64,000 nucleotides of DNA, taken from contig CAMCWK010000007.1 of assembly GCA_945882615.1 (NCBI GenBank), positions 1-64,000 of the forward strand, written 5' to 3'. Of the stretch, positions 1-6,806 are shown in pieces; the stretch's first letter is position 1; each line of letters starts with the position of its first letter. The translations under genes were made by a program, and so were the position numbers. A model generated the notes under the pieces. It had not been told where the DNA came from, searched no databases, and saw nothing but the letters and a program-made list of their open reading frames with translations. The DNA comes from Rhizobium sp. Q54. Its GTDB lineage: Bacteria > Pseudomonadota > Alphaproteobacteria > Micropepsales > Micropepsaceae.

Positions 1-96
1 CTCGCAGAAAGGCCTTTGACGTTTGAGACTATCGGCTGGCGGACGTGATACCATCTGTTGGGCCGCGAACCGGCCAGCCAGCAGGACAATTTGCAG

Positions 97-252
97 ATGT
101 TGAAAAGCACCTTCACGGCGCTTGCGCTGGTTGCCGCCGCTCCGGCGGCAGCCGCGGCCCTGCCCGACGACCAGGGCTGGAATGGACCGGGCTGGTATAT
201 CAGCGGCGGCGCCTGCCGATACCCGAACGTCAAACCGGCAAAGACATGGTGA
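97..252 (+). CDS. Small secreted protein, unknown
   Basis: Encodes 51 aa. Residues 2-20 form a clear signal peptide (charged start, LALVAA core, AAAAA before the cleavage region), followed by a short polar tail with a DDQGWNGPGWYI stretch, so export to the periplasm is expected. The ATG at 97 was preferred over an upstream in-frame alternative because it begins the signal peptide. The stop codon overlaps the next start as TGATG, implying translational coupling. No family is recognised. Since related secreted peptides usually continue beyond the GPGWYI stretch, a frameshift around 230-250 cannot be excluded. Confidence 0.5.
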   Translation: MLKSTFTALALVAAAPAAAAALPDDQGWNGPGWYISGGACRYPNVKPAKTW

Positions 253-443
253 TGGACCGCATCCCCAGCGCGCTGGAACTGACGGCGGCGGAACATGCCT
301 CGCTGGTGCTGACCTGCCGTGGTTTCATTACGCGCAGCATTCCGCACGCCCATGAAGTGCGGCTTGTCGAACTGGGCCTGATTCAATCCATGATGGGCGG
401 GTTGATGGCCACGCCCGCCGGTCGCATGGTGGCGCGGGCCTGA
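252..443 (+). CDS. Small winged-helix-like protein
   Basis: Encodes 63 aa starting at the ATG inside the TGATG overlap with the upstream gene (an in-frame ATG lies 6 nt earlier). The product has no signal peptide. Its pattern (LTAAEH, then RGFITRSIPHAHEVRLVELGL, then GGLMATPAGR) reads as a compact helix-rich domain ending in a TPAGR wing, resembling the end of winged-helix folds. DNA binding is an inference from this pattern only. Coupling to a secreted peptide gene is odd for a DNA-binding protein. Confidence 0.5.
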   Translation: MDRIPSALELTAAEHASLVLTCRGFITRSIPHAHEVRLVELGLIQSMMGGLMATPAGRMVARA

Positions 444-527
444 GCATGGAGGCCATGCGCACGCCCGCGTTGTAATCGCGGGCATTACTCCCCACCTCAG
501 GCAAGCAGGATGCTCTAAGGAAATCCC

Positions 528-854
528 ATGGAAACCCGCACCACCCATTCGACCGTGACCTTTCGGCGCCCTTTCAAGCTGGCCGGCATGGATGGGATCG
601 CGCCGCCGGGCAACTACCGGCTGGACATGGAAGAAGAGAAGCTGGACACGCTCAGCTTTGAGAGCTGGCGGCAGACCGCGGTCATCCTGCAACTGACCCG
701 CGCCGGCGTGACCGAATATCTGGCCATCGATCCGCAGGAACTGCGCGACGCGCTGGCCCGCGACAGTGCGCCCTTGCCCGAAGTGCCGCCCGCATCGGGC
801 GACCGCAGCCGCCGCGTCCGCGATCAGCTGCGCCTCAGGGCGCAGCGCCCATGA
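528..854 (+). CDS. Conserved small hypothetical protein
   Basis: Encodes 108 aa from an ATG preceded by a good ribosome site (AAGGAA, about 8 nt upstream). The N-terminal part is beta-rich (TVTFRRPFKLAGMDG, then PPGNYRLDMEEE), followed by an amphipathic stretch and a basic Arg-rich tail. It resembles short cytosolic proteins common in Alphaproteobacteria whose function is unknown. No signal peptide or membrane segment is present. The stop overlaps the next ATG (ATGA), so it is probably co-translated with the Rmf-like gene at 851. Confidence 0.7.
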   Translation: METRTTHSTVTFRRPFKLAGMDGIAPPGNYRLDMEEEKLDTLSFESWRQTAVILQLTRAGVTEYLAIDPQELRDALARDSAPLPEVPPASGDRSRRVRDQLRLRAQRP

Positions 855-1030
855 AGACCGCGCAAACCACTGCCGCCCAGGCCTTCCGCGCCAGTCGCAT
901 TTTCGCCGAAGGCTGGAACGCCGCCAGAGCAAACGTCCTCGACACCAGGCCGGCAGCTTCCAATCCCTATCCGCCCGGACCCGAACATCTGCGCTGGAAC
1001 GAAGGGTTCACGCAGGCACAGGCTCGCTAG
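851..1030 (+). CDS. Ribosome modulation factor-like protein
   Basis: A 59-aa ORF overlapping the preceding gene by 4 nt (ATGA). It shows the signature spacing of Rmf-like proteins: FAEGWNAARA near residues 18-27, NPY at about 40-42, and RWNEGF near 50-55. Rmf family members bind the 30S subunit and promote 100S ribosome hibernation in stationary phase; that role is inferred here only from the pattern. Its last 23 nt overlap the 3-prime end of the convergent kinase gene, so the two messages share complementary tails. Confidence 0.65.
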   Translation: MKTAQTTAAQAFRASRIFAEGWNAARANVLDTRPAASNPYPPGPEHLRWNEGFTQAQAR

Positions 1031-1721
1031 CCGTCTCGAAAACCGGCTGCAACCGCGCCAATGGCAGGGTGAGCGTGAACGTCACGCCGCTGGGCAAAAA
1101 CTCCAGATGTCCGCTGCCCCCCAGCTGGCGAGGAAGCGCATTCTCGATCAGCTTGCTGCCGAAGTTTTTGCGCTCAGGCGCCGCGACCGATGGGCCGCCG
1201 CCTTCGAGCCAGCGCAGCACAAGCGCTCCATCCGCCACCGTCAAGCCGATCTCGACATGACCGCTCTCGCGCGACAGTGCGCCATACTTGGTGGCGTTGG
1301 TGCAAAGCTCATTCAGGATCATGGTCAGCGGCAGGATGGCGGCGGAGGTGATCTGCATGTCGTCGCCGCTCACCATGATGCGGGCAGCGGCGGTTTCATG
1401 CTGCTCGACCGCGCCGCGCACCACCGCCAGCAACCCGGCGGATTGCCAGTCCGCCTTCAGCAGCAGGTCATGGGCCCGGGCCATCGCCAGCAGGCGCACG
1501 CTGATCGCCGCTTCCGCCTCCGCCAGGCCCTCGGCGGAACGCATGCTCTGGCGCACGATCGCCGTCACCATGGTCAGCATGTTCTTCATGCGATGATGGA
1601 TTTCGTCGGTCAGCACGGTCTGGATGCGCTCGGCCACGTCGCGCGCTTCGGCGTCCAGCCCAGCCTGCTTCAGCATTTGCGTGAGATAGGCGTTCTGGGC
1701 CGTCAGCTTGCTGTTCTGCAT
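1008..1721 (-). CDS. HWE/HisKA_2-type sensor histidine kinase
   Basis: Encodes 237 aa from the ATG at 1721, chosen because AAGGGGAG lies about 7 nt upstream; a longer in-frame version adds 15 residues that look non-coding. Residues 30-110 hold the dimerisation/phosphoacceptor helix with EIHHRMKN (His43 likely phosphorylated). The N box NELCTNATKYGALS and a G-rich ATP-binding half follow. There is no sensor domain beyond a short coiled coil, so it is a cytosolic kinase core of the kind often linked to general stress or light signalling in Alphaproteobacteria. No response regulator is adjacent. Confidence 0.85.
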   Translation of the reverse strand: MQNSKLTAQNAYLTQMLKQAGLDAEARDVAERIQTVLTDEIHHRMKNMLTMVTAIVRQSMRSAEGLAEAEAAISVRLLAMARAHDLLLKADWQSAGLLAVVRGAVEQHETAAARIMVSGDDMQITSAAILPLTMILNELCTNATKYGALSRESGHVEIGLTVADGALVLRWLEGGGPSVAAPERKNFGSKLIENALPRQLGGSGHLEFLPSGVTFTLTLPLARLQPVFETASEPVPA

Positions 1722-1825
1722 GGGCTCCCCTTGGAATCGCCCCCGCGACCCCCGCCACCCTAGCATGACCGGGCGCAGGCGCTCAGCTTTATCCCAACCG
1801 AACGGATAGCCCGCCGCCAGGCCGG

Positions 1826-2686
1826 CTAGATCCGGTTCACCGGCAGCTTCAGATAGACTTGGCCGCCCACTTCCGGCGGCGGCATCTGCCCGGCGCGGAT
1901 ATTGACCTGCACCGACGGCAGGATCAGGACCGGGGCCGCCAGCGTCTTGTCGCGGGCACGGCGGGCCGCCACGAAAGCCTCCTCGCCGATGCCGTCATGG
2001 ACATGGATGTTTTTCGCCCGCTCCTCGCCGACCGTCGTGCGCCAGGCCGGCGTCTCGCGGCCCGGCGTCTTGTAGTCGTGGCACATCCACAGCACCGTAT
2101 CCTCGGGCAGCTCCAGGATGCGCCGGATCGAACGAAAAAGCGCATGGGCATCGCCGCCGGGAAAATCCGCCCGCGCCGTGCCATAGTCGGGCATGAAGAG
2201 TGTGTCGCCGACAAAGACATTGGCCCCGACACGATAACTGACGCAGGCCGGCGTATGGCCCGGCGTGTTCATCACCGCGATCTCCAGCCCGCCGACCTTG
2301 AGAATTTCCCCTTCGCGCAGCAGCCGGTCGAACGGCGCGCCGTCGCCGGTCACATCCCCGGCGCCGAATATCGGCGCGAACACCTTCTGCACCTGGCGGA
2401 TATGCTCGCCGATAGCGACTTTCGCGCCCGTGATCTGGCGCAAATAGGCCGCCGCCGACAGGTGATCGGCATGGGCATGGGTTTCCAGTATCCAGTCGAT
2501 GGCGATGTCACCGGCTCCGGCCGCCGCCAGTATCCGGTCCGCCGAGCCTGTCGTGGTGCGGGCGGACTTGGGGTCGAAATCCAGCACCGGATCGATGATG
2601 ACGCCGCGCCGGGCCACCGGATCGCTCACCAGATAGCTGATGGTGAAGGTCTGTGGATCATAAAAGGCCTGGATTTTCGGCTGCAT
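1826..2686 (-). CDS. blh: MBL-fold persulfide dioxygenase-like hydrolase
   Basis: Encodes 286 aa. The metallo-beta-lactamase fold carries THAHADH (His70, His72, Asp74, His75), a later TPGHTP and a VGDTLF segment, all typical of the ETHE1/Blh persulfide dioxygenase group, which oxidises glutathione persulfide to sulfite with a mononuclear iron. Start ATG 2686 has GGAG 7 nt upstream; a TTG 12 nt earlier lies within that ribosome site. The gene is divergent from a BigR-like repressor and shares its operator, so it should be induced by sulfide or polysulfides. Downstream chemistry (rhodanese and a sulfite-type exporter) is encoded on the other arm of the locus. Confidence 0.88.
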   Translation of the reverse strand: MQPKIQAFYDPQTFTISYLVSDPVARRGVIIDPVLDFDPKSARTTTGSADRILAAAGAGDIAIDWILETHAHADHLSAAAYLRQITGAKVAIGEHIRQVQKVFAPIFGAGDVTGDGAPFDRLLREGEILKVGGLEIAVMNTPGHTPACVSYRVGANVFVGDTLFMPDYGTARADFPGGDAHALFRSIRRILELPEDTVLWMCHDYKTPGRETPAWRTTVGEERAKNIHVHDGIGEEAFVAARRARDKTLAAPVLILPSVQVNIRAGQMPPPEVGGQVYLKLPVNRI

Positions 2687-2711
2687 GGCGTTCTCCAATT
2701 TCTCTTGACTA

Positions 2712-2733
2712 TATATTAGAAACTACTAATATA
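2712..2733. promoter_or_regulatory. BigR-type operator palindrome
   Basis: Perfect 8-bp arms TATATTAG (2712-2719) and CTAATATA (2726-2733) separated by 6 bp. It is an AT-rich island in GC-rich DNA, midway between the divergent MBL-fold gene and the ArsR-family gene. Position and sequence match the known AT-rich BigR boxes, so it probably represses both arms in the absence of sulfane sulfur. Confidence 0.75.
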
Positions 2734-2754
2734 CAAGCCTACCGGGAAGGCACC

Positions 2755-3069
2755 ATGCAGAATATCTCCGCCACCGACATGAAGGCGATGCGCAAGCATT
2801 CCGCCACCGCCGCCGCCATGATGCGGGTGCTGTCGCACGAAGCGCGGCTGCGGGTCCTGTGCGACCTTGTCGTGGGCGAATGCATGGCGGGCGAGCTGGT
2901 GGAGCGCTCGGGGCTGAGCCAATCGGCGCTGTCCCAGCACCTCGCCAAGCTGCGCGAAGAAGGCATTGTGGCGACGCGGCGCGAAGGCCAGTCGGTTTTC
3001 TACCGCATCGCCGATCCCCGGGCGGCCACCATCCTGGGCGTATTGTACGACATCTATTGCAAGAGGTAA
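2755..3069 (+). CDS. bigR: ArsR-family sulfide sensor repressor, BigR-like
   Basis: Encodes 104 aa with a winged-helix ArsR fold; the recognition helix is around SGLSQSALSQHLAKLREEG. Cysteines sit at 36, 43 and 102. The 43/102 pair corresponds in position to the redox pair of BigR and SqrR that forms a disulfide or tetrasulfide on exposure to persulfides and releases DNA. The ATG at 2755 follows GGGAAGG at a good distance; longer frames would run across the operator. It lies first in an operon with rhodanese and TauE genes and divergent from the dioxygenase, the usual BigR arrangement. Confidence 0.88.
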   Translation: MQNISATDMKAMRKHSATAAAMMRVLSHEARLRVLCDLVVGECMAGELVERSGLSQSALSQHLAKLREEGIVATRREGQSVFYRIADPRAATILGVLYDIYCKR

Positions 3070-3074
3070 CAGAC

Positions 3075-3611
3075 ATGACCCTGCCCACCATCGCCCCCGC
3101 CGAAGCCCGGCGCCGGGTTGCCGAAGGTTCGGCGATCCTGGTTGATATCCGCGAACCGCTGGAGCATGCGCGCGAAGCCATTCCCGGCGCCGCGCTGCGT
3201 CCCCTGTCGGGGCTATGCGAACAGTCCCTTGCCGGGCTTGGCGGCCAAGATGCGCCCGCCATCATCTTCCACTGCCAGAGCGGCAAGCGCACCGCCGACA
3301 ATGCGGTGCGTCTTGGCGTATGCCGCGCGCCGCAAGCCTATATCCTGCAAGGCGGCCTGATGGGCTGGAAAGCGGCGGGCTTTCCCACCGCCCTGGACCG
3401 CACCAAGCCCATCGAAATGCAACGCCAGGTGCAGATCGCGGCGGGCCTTCTGGTGCTGACGGGCGTGCTCTTGGCATGGCTGGTGGCGCCCGGCTTCGTC
3501 CTTGTGCCTGCCTTTGTCGGCGCCGGGCTGATCTTTGCCGGTGCCTCGGGCTGGTGCGGCATGACCACGGTTCTGGGCCGGCTGCCCTGGAACAGGACGT
3601 CGCGCGGATGA
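3075..3611 (+). CDS. Rhodanese-DUF2892 membrane fusion
   Basis: Encodes 178 aa. Residues 5-110 are a rhodanese domain with active-site loop HCQSGKR (Cys67), able to carry a persulfide sulfur. Residues 118-165 contain two hydrophobic segments of the DUF2892 type, as in YgaP, which anchor the domain to the inner membrane facing the cytoplasm. It begins 5 nt after the bigR stop and overlaps the TauE gene by ATGA, so all three are one operon. The expected role is sulfur transfer between the persulfide pool and sulfite/thiosulfate, working with the dioxygenase on the divergent arm. Confidence 0.88.
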   Translation: MTLPTIAPAEARRRVAEGSAILVDIREPLEHAREAIPGAALRPLSGLCEQSLAGLGGQDAPAIIFHCQSGKRTADNAVRLGVCRAPQAYILQGGLMGWKAAGFPTALDRTKPIEMQRQVQIAAGLLVLTGVLLAWLVAPGFVLVPAFVGAGLIFAGASGWCGMTTVLGRLPWNRTSRG

Positions 3612-4387
3612 ATCCCGCCGACCTGCTCTCGCTCGGCTCCGGCACCATTGTCGGTTTCGCACTGGGCCTTTTGGGCGGCGGCGGTTCCATCCTGGCCGTG
3701 CCGCTGCTGGTCTATGTCGTCGGGATCAAGGATGCCCATGTCGCCATCGGCACCAGCGCGCTGGCGGTATCGGCCAATGCCTTCGCCAACCTGATTTCCC
3801 ATGCCCGGGCGCAAACGGTGAAGTGGCCCTGCGCCACCGCCTTTGCGCTGTCGGGCATGGCGGGCGCGGTGCTGGGCGCTTTCCTGGGACGCCATGTCGA
3901 TGGCCAGCACCTGCTGTTCCTGTTCGGATTGGTGATGCTGGCGGTCGCCGCCGGCATGTTCGGCAATCGCGCCGCCGGCGGCGACCCGCTGGTGCATATC
4001 AATCCGGCCATCGCCATGCGGCTGGTGGGCGCGGGGCTCGTGGTCGGCTTTGCATCGGGATTTTTCGGGATCGGCGGCGGCTTTCTGATCGTGCCCGCGA
4101 TCATGCTGGGCAGCGGCATGGCCTCCATCAATGCGGTGGGATCATCGCTGCTCTCGGTCGGGGCTTTCGGGCTTGCCACCGCCATGACCTATGCGGCGGC
4201 CGGTCTGGTGGACTGGCGCGTGGCCGCCCTGTTCGTGCTGGGCGGCATCGCCGGCGGGCTTGCGGGGGTGAAATTGTCCGTCCGCCTGTCCGCCCGGCGC
4301 GGCCTGCTGTCAAAGATCTTCGCCGCCGCCACGGTCTGCGTCGCGCTCTTTGTCTTGTGGAAGTCCGCGCAGGGCCTTCTGCTCTGA
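3608..4387 (+). CDS. TauE/SafE-family sulfite exporter
   Basis: Encodes 259 aa with about eight membrane helices and the two glycine-rich repeats typical of TauE/SafE permeases (GLLGGGGSILAVPLL near the N terminus and FFGIGGGFLIVPA near residue 155). The start ATG overlaps the rhodanese stop (ATGA). In BigR regulons this permease is thought to expel sulfite or related sulfur anions formed from persulfide oxidation; the substrate here is inferred from context. Confidence 0.88.
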   Translation: MNPADLLSLGSGTIVGFALGLLGGGGSILAVPLLVYVVGIKDAHVAIGTSALAVSANAFANLISHARAQTVKWPCATAFALSGMAGAVLGAFLGRHVDGQHLLFLFGLVMLAVAAGMFGNRAAGGDPLVHINPAIAMRLVGAGLVVGFASGFFGIGGGFLIVPAIMLGSGMASINAVGSSLLSVGAFGLATAMTYAAAGLVDWRVAALFVLGGIAGGLAGVKLSVRLSARRGLLSKIFAAATVCVALFVLWKSAQGLLL

Positions 4388-4468
4388 CAGGCGCGGATTA
4401 TTGATCCGGCGCAAGGCGGCCCTGGCGCAAAGCGGCTTTCCTTCCGCGACGGAAATGAGGAGATCGCG

Positions 4469-4666
4469 ATGCGGCCGAACATGGGAAGCCTGGACAGGAT
4501 CATTCGGGGAGTTGCGGGCTTGGCCCTGCTGGCCTTTGCGCTGGGGCTGATTTTCCCCGGCACCGGCTGGAACTGGCTGGGCTGGATCGGTGTGGTGCTG
4601 ATCATCACGGCCCTGGTGCGGATATGCCCTGCCTATACGCTGATCGGCGTGCGCACCGGGCTTTAG
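4469..4666 (+). CDS. DUF2892 inner-membrane protein
   Basis: Encodes 65 aa with two hydrophobic helices (about residues 13-32 and 38-55) and the characteristic NMGSLDRIIRGVAG N terminus and RICPAYTLIG C terminus of the DUF2892/YgaP membrane domain. The ribosome site TGAGGAG lies 8 nt upstream of the ATG. It stands 81 nt after the TauE gene, so it may be the last gene of the sulfide operon. The rhodanese in the same operon carries its own copy of this domain, making this a free-standing second copy. Confidence 0.85.
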   Translation: MRPNMGSLDRIIRGVAGLALLAFALGLIFPGTGWNWLGWIGVVLIITALVRICPAYTLIGVRTGL

Positions 4667-4738
4667 CGCGCAAGTCAGAAAAAAGACCCCGCCCGCTGCC
4701 GGCCGCTTCTTTCAGGGTGTCAGTCCGTCACTGGGTGG

Positions 4739-4909
4739 TTACAGCTTCGCGCCGAGGTCCGCAAAGCTGGTGGACAGCTTGGTGCCCACCGCCGTCACGC
4801 CGGTGATGACCACCGCGGCGATCAGGGACGCGATCAGGGCATACTCGATGGCGGTGGCGCCGGATTCATCGGCCAGAAAATGGCGCAGCAAGTTGATGCC
4901 CGTCTGCAT
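4739..4909 (-). CDS. flp: Flp/Fap-type pilin prepilin
   Basis: Encodes 56 aa. A short basic leader ends in DESG, followed by ATAIEYALIASLIAAVVI, the hydrophobic type IVb pilin helix with Glu5-Tyr6 of the mature protein; TadV-type prepilin peptidase would cut after the Gly. The ATG at 4909 follows AGGAGAGA; an upstream extension would cover the promoter. Flp pilins form the fibre of Tad pili used in surface adhesion. No tad assembly genes are adjacent, and the TadG-like gene lies about 39 kb away. A CtrA-type box lies 49-63 nt upstream. Confidence 0.92.
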   Translation of the reverse strand: MQTGINLLRHFLADESGATAIEYALIASLIAAVVITGVTAVGTKLSTSFADLGAKL

Positions 4910-4957
4910 CTCTCTCTCCTTGGCCTTTGGCCATGGACGCATCATGCCGATCAAGGT

Positions 4958-4972
4958 TTAAAGCTGGCTTAA
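4958..4972. promoter_or_regulatory. CtrA-type binding box
   Basis: TTAA-N7-TTAA followed by AC, 49-63 nt upstream of the Flp pilin start. This is the consensus of the alphaproteobacterial cell-cycle regulator CtrA, which controls the pilA pilin gene in Caulobacter. The match is exact for both half-sites; control is inferred. Confidence 0.55.
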
Positions 4973-5027
4973 ACGATGCGGCTGTCGCACCAGGGTAAAG
5001 CCTACCTTAAAGCGGGAAAAACTCAGC

Positions 5028-5222
5028 TCAGGCGAAGGTGTCGAGCAAGGTGCCAATGCCGGGCCCGGTCTGGCCGACCCGCGCCAGGGCGGTCTTTTCC
5101 ATCTCGCTGGCCGAACGCTGGATTTTTTCCGCAAGCTCGGGCTGGGGCGCCAGCTTGGCGGCGCGGCGAAGTTCGCCGGCCATCGACACCATGTCCACGA
5201 CGGAGGTGATGGATTGCCCCAT
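5028..5222 (-). CDS. Small helical protein, unknown
   Basis: Encodes 64 aa from the ATG at 5222 (a TTG two codons earlier is possible). It is almost wholly amphipathic helix, with many Ala, Glu, Lys and Met, and no signal peptide or membrane span. A helix such as MVSMAGELRRAAKLA followed by ELAEKIQRSASEMEKTALARV suggests a small coiled or helical bundle. It sits between the Flp pilin and a divergent acyl carrier protein. The ribosome site is weak and no family is recognised, so its reality rests on the protein-like composition. Confidence 0.45.
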   Translation of the reverse strand: MGQSITSVVDMVSMAGELRRAAKLAPQPELAEKIQRSASEMEKTALARVGQTGPGIGTLLDTFA

Positions 5223-5353
5223 CCCCAATGCCTAGCACAGCACCGCCCATCCAAGAACCAGAACCGCAAGTTAAGACTAAAAGAAGCTTAACTACCCTTC
5301 GAAACCGGGCCTGCGGCGTGCTAGGCTTTGTCCTCACGCTAGGAAGGCCGCCG

Positions 5354-5593
5354 ATGGATATCGAAACCAGAGTGAGCGCCGTCCTGCGCAAGGCCCTCCT
5401 GCTCAGTCCCGAACAGATCTCCCCCAAGGCGCTGCTGGTCGAAGATCTGGGCGTTTCCAGCCTGGACCGTTTCGAACTGCTGATGGGGCTGGAGGAAGAG
5501 TTCGGCATCGAACTTCCCGAACAGGACCAGGACAAGATGAAGTCGGTGGGCGACATCATCGCCTATATCGAGCAGCATCTGAAAAAGGCCTGA
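5354..5593 (+). CDS. Acyl carrier protein
   Basis: Encodes 79 aa, the usual ACP length, and acidic. The phosphopantetheine site is at Ser36 in EDLGVSSLDRFELLM; the usual Asp before this serine is Ser35. The following helix LEEEFGIELPEQD is typical. It carries acyl chains as thioesters after modification by a phosphopantetheinyl transferase. It is not in a fatty-acid operon: neighbours are a small helical protein and stress genes, so it may serve a specialised acyltransferase elsewhere. The ATG follows AGGAAGG at about 8 nt. A strong terminator ends the transcript. Confidence 0.88.
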   Translation: MDIETRVSAVLRKALLLSPEQISPKALLVEDLGVSSLDRFELLMGLEEEFGIELPEQDQDKMKSVGDIIAYIEQHLKKA

Positions 5594-5610
5594 CAGGCGT
5601 CCACACATGA

Positions 5611-5645
5611 AAACGCCCCGCCAGCGCTGCGCTGGCGGGGCGTTT
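5611..5645. terminator. Bidirectional intrinsic terminator
   Basis: Perfect 16-bp inverted repeat (5611-5626 and 5630-5645) with a 3-nt loop, flanked by A and T runs. It lies between the convergent ACP gene and the minus-strand stress protein gene and probably serves both. Confidence 0.9.
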
Positions 5646-5659
5646 TTCATTCCATGAGA

Positions 5660-6289
5660 TCAGACGCGGCGATAGGCGTCGCGTTCCTTGCGAATCTGCT
5701 CGGCGCTATAGGCCGAGGCGGTGGGGTCATATCCGCTCCAGCCCGAGCTGCGATAGTCATTTTCGCGTGCCGCGATGTCGAAGGCCGAACGGTCCATGAT
5801 GTCCGCGTACTTCTTGTACTCGTCATCCGGCACCTTGGCCGTCACCACCGCGCCGCCGCGCCGAAGCGCTTCGGCATAGAGCTCGGCATTCTCCTTGCTG
5901 GTTCCCGATTCCACCAGCGCACCGATGATACCGCCGGTCGCGCCGCCCGCGGCAGCGCCGGTCGCCAGCGCGGCCAGCCATCCCGCCGCCACCACCGGGC
6001 CGATGCCGGGAATGGCCAGCATGCCCAGCCCCGCCGCAACGCCCGCTGCGCCGCCGGCAATCGCGCCCAGGCCGCCGCCCGTCACCGCACCTTCGGCGCG
6101 GTCGTCCCTGCCGTCGCGGTCCTTGTCATGCTTCGGATTGACGTCACCGCCGCCCGGCTTGTGCCAGCCTTCGGCATTGCTGGCGACGATGCCGATATGG
6201 CTGTCGCCCAGGCCCGCATCATTGAGTTCCCGCACGGCCAGCTCGGCCGAGGCATAGTCGTTGTATACGCGTGTCAGTGTCTTGGTCAT
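5660..6289 (-). CDS. General stress 17M-like glycine-zipper protein
   Basis: Encodes 209 aa. The first 45 residues (TRVYNDYASAELAVRELNDAGL) match the YflT/general stress protein 17M domain. The middle (about 65-125) is a Gly/Ala-rich helical hairpin of glycine-zipper type (GGAAGVAAGLG), likely membrane inserting, and a C-terminal part has DDEYKKYADIM and a Tyr/Ser-rich tail. Such proteins are commonly induced by general stress in Alphaproteobacteria. The ATG at 6289 begins the conserved domain. A secreted small protein lies 31 nt upstream on the same strand, so they may be co-transcribed. Confidence 0.8.
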   Translation of the reverse strand: MTKTLTRVYNDYASAELAVRELNDAGLGDSHIGIVASNAEGWHKPGGGDVNPKHDKDRDGRDDRAEGAVTGGGLGAIAGGAAGVAAGLGMLAIPGIGPVVAAGWLAALATGAAAGGATGGIIGALVESGTSKENAELYAEALRRGGAVVTAKVPDDEYKKYADIMDRSAFDIAARENDYRSSGWSGYDPTASAYSAEQIRKERDAYRRV

Positions 6290-6319
6290 TTTCGATTCCT
6301 TTGAAAAGTTGGTCAGGCG

Positions 6320-6637
6320 CTAGTGAACGTTGCCCTGATAGTCGAGGCTGACCGGCACGCTCGCGCCGCCCTTGGTGGCGTTGCCGCGCCAGACGCCGCT
6401 GGCGTCCTTCTTGAGGTCCTTCACATTGGTGAAGCCGCGCGCTTCGATGTGCGACTTGGCCTCACCCTCGGTGAAGGAGTTGGCGCCCGCCACCGGTACC
6501 GGCGAGTTGTTCTGATGCATGTCCTTCACGGCCGGATTCTGCGGCCCTTGCTGCGCCGGCGCCGCCGCCGGCGTCTGTGCGATGGCCACCGTGGCGCAAA
6601 GTGCGACTGCGCTGGCAGTCAGTACGATAAGGCGCAT
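6320..6637 (-). CDS. Secreted PepSY-like small protein
   Basis: Encodes 105 aa from the ATG at 6637, which begins a signal peptide ending ATVAIAQ and follows CAGGAGA. The mature protein has a Pro/Ala/Gln-rich linker, then a compact domain: NSFTEGEAKSHIEARGFTNV, KDASGVWRGNATKGG and VSLDYQGNV. This helix-strand-strand layout resembles PepSY-type periplasmic modules. Function is unknown. It precedes the stress protein gene on the same strand and may share its induction. Confidence 0.75.
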   Translation of the reverse strand: MRLIVLTASAVALCATVAIAQTPAAAPAQQGPQNPAVKDMHQNNSPVPVAGANSFTEGEAKSHIEARGFTNVKDLKKDASGVWRGNATKGGASVPVSLDYQGNVH

Positions 6638-6806
6638 TCGGGTTTCTCCTGTTGTTTCCCAATGGCCTAACTCGCCGCTGATGGCGAAGTTGCGGATCGC
6701 GCATGATTTTTCGTAGCGATTCCGCTCCGCAGTCCGCTCAGCTGGCAAGAAGGAACAAACAGACGCGCAACGCGTTACGCGGTTTCACCGATCCAATCTC
6801 GCGCAA

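Noticed and set aside
1107-1763. 218-aa plus-strand ORF over the HWE-type kinase
   Set aside because: Antisense shadow; the kinase motifs are on the minus strand.
5271-5291. Second CtrA box upstream of the acyl carrier protein gene
   Set aside because: Two TTAA words are present but 13 bp apart instead of 7, so it does not fit the consensus.
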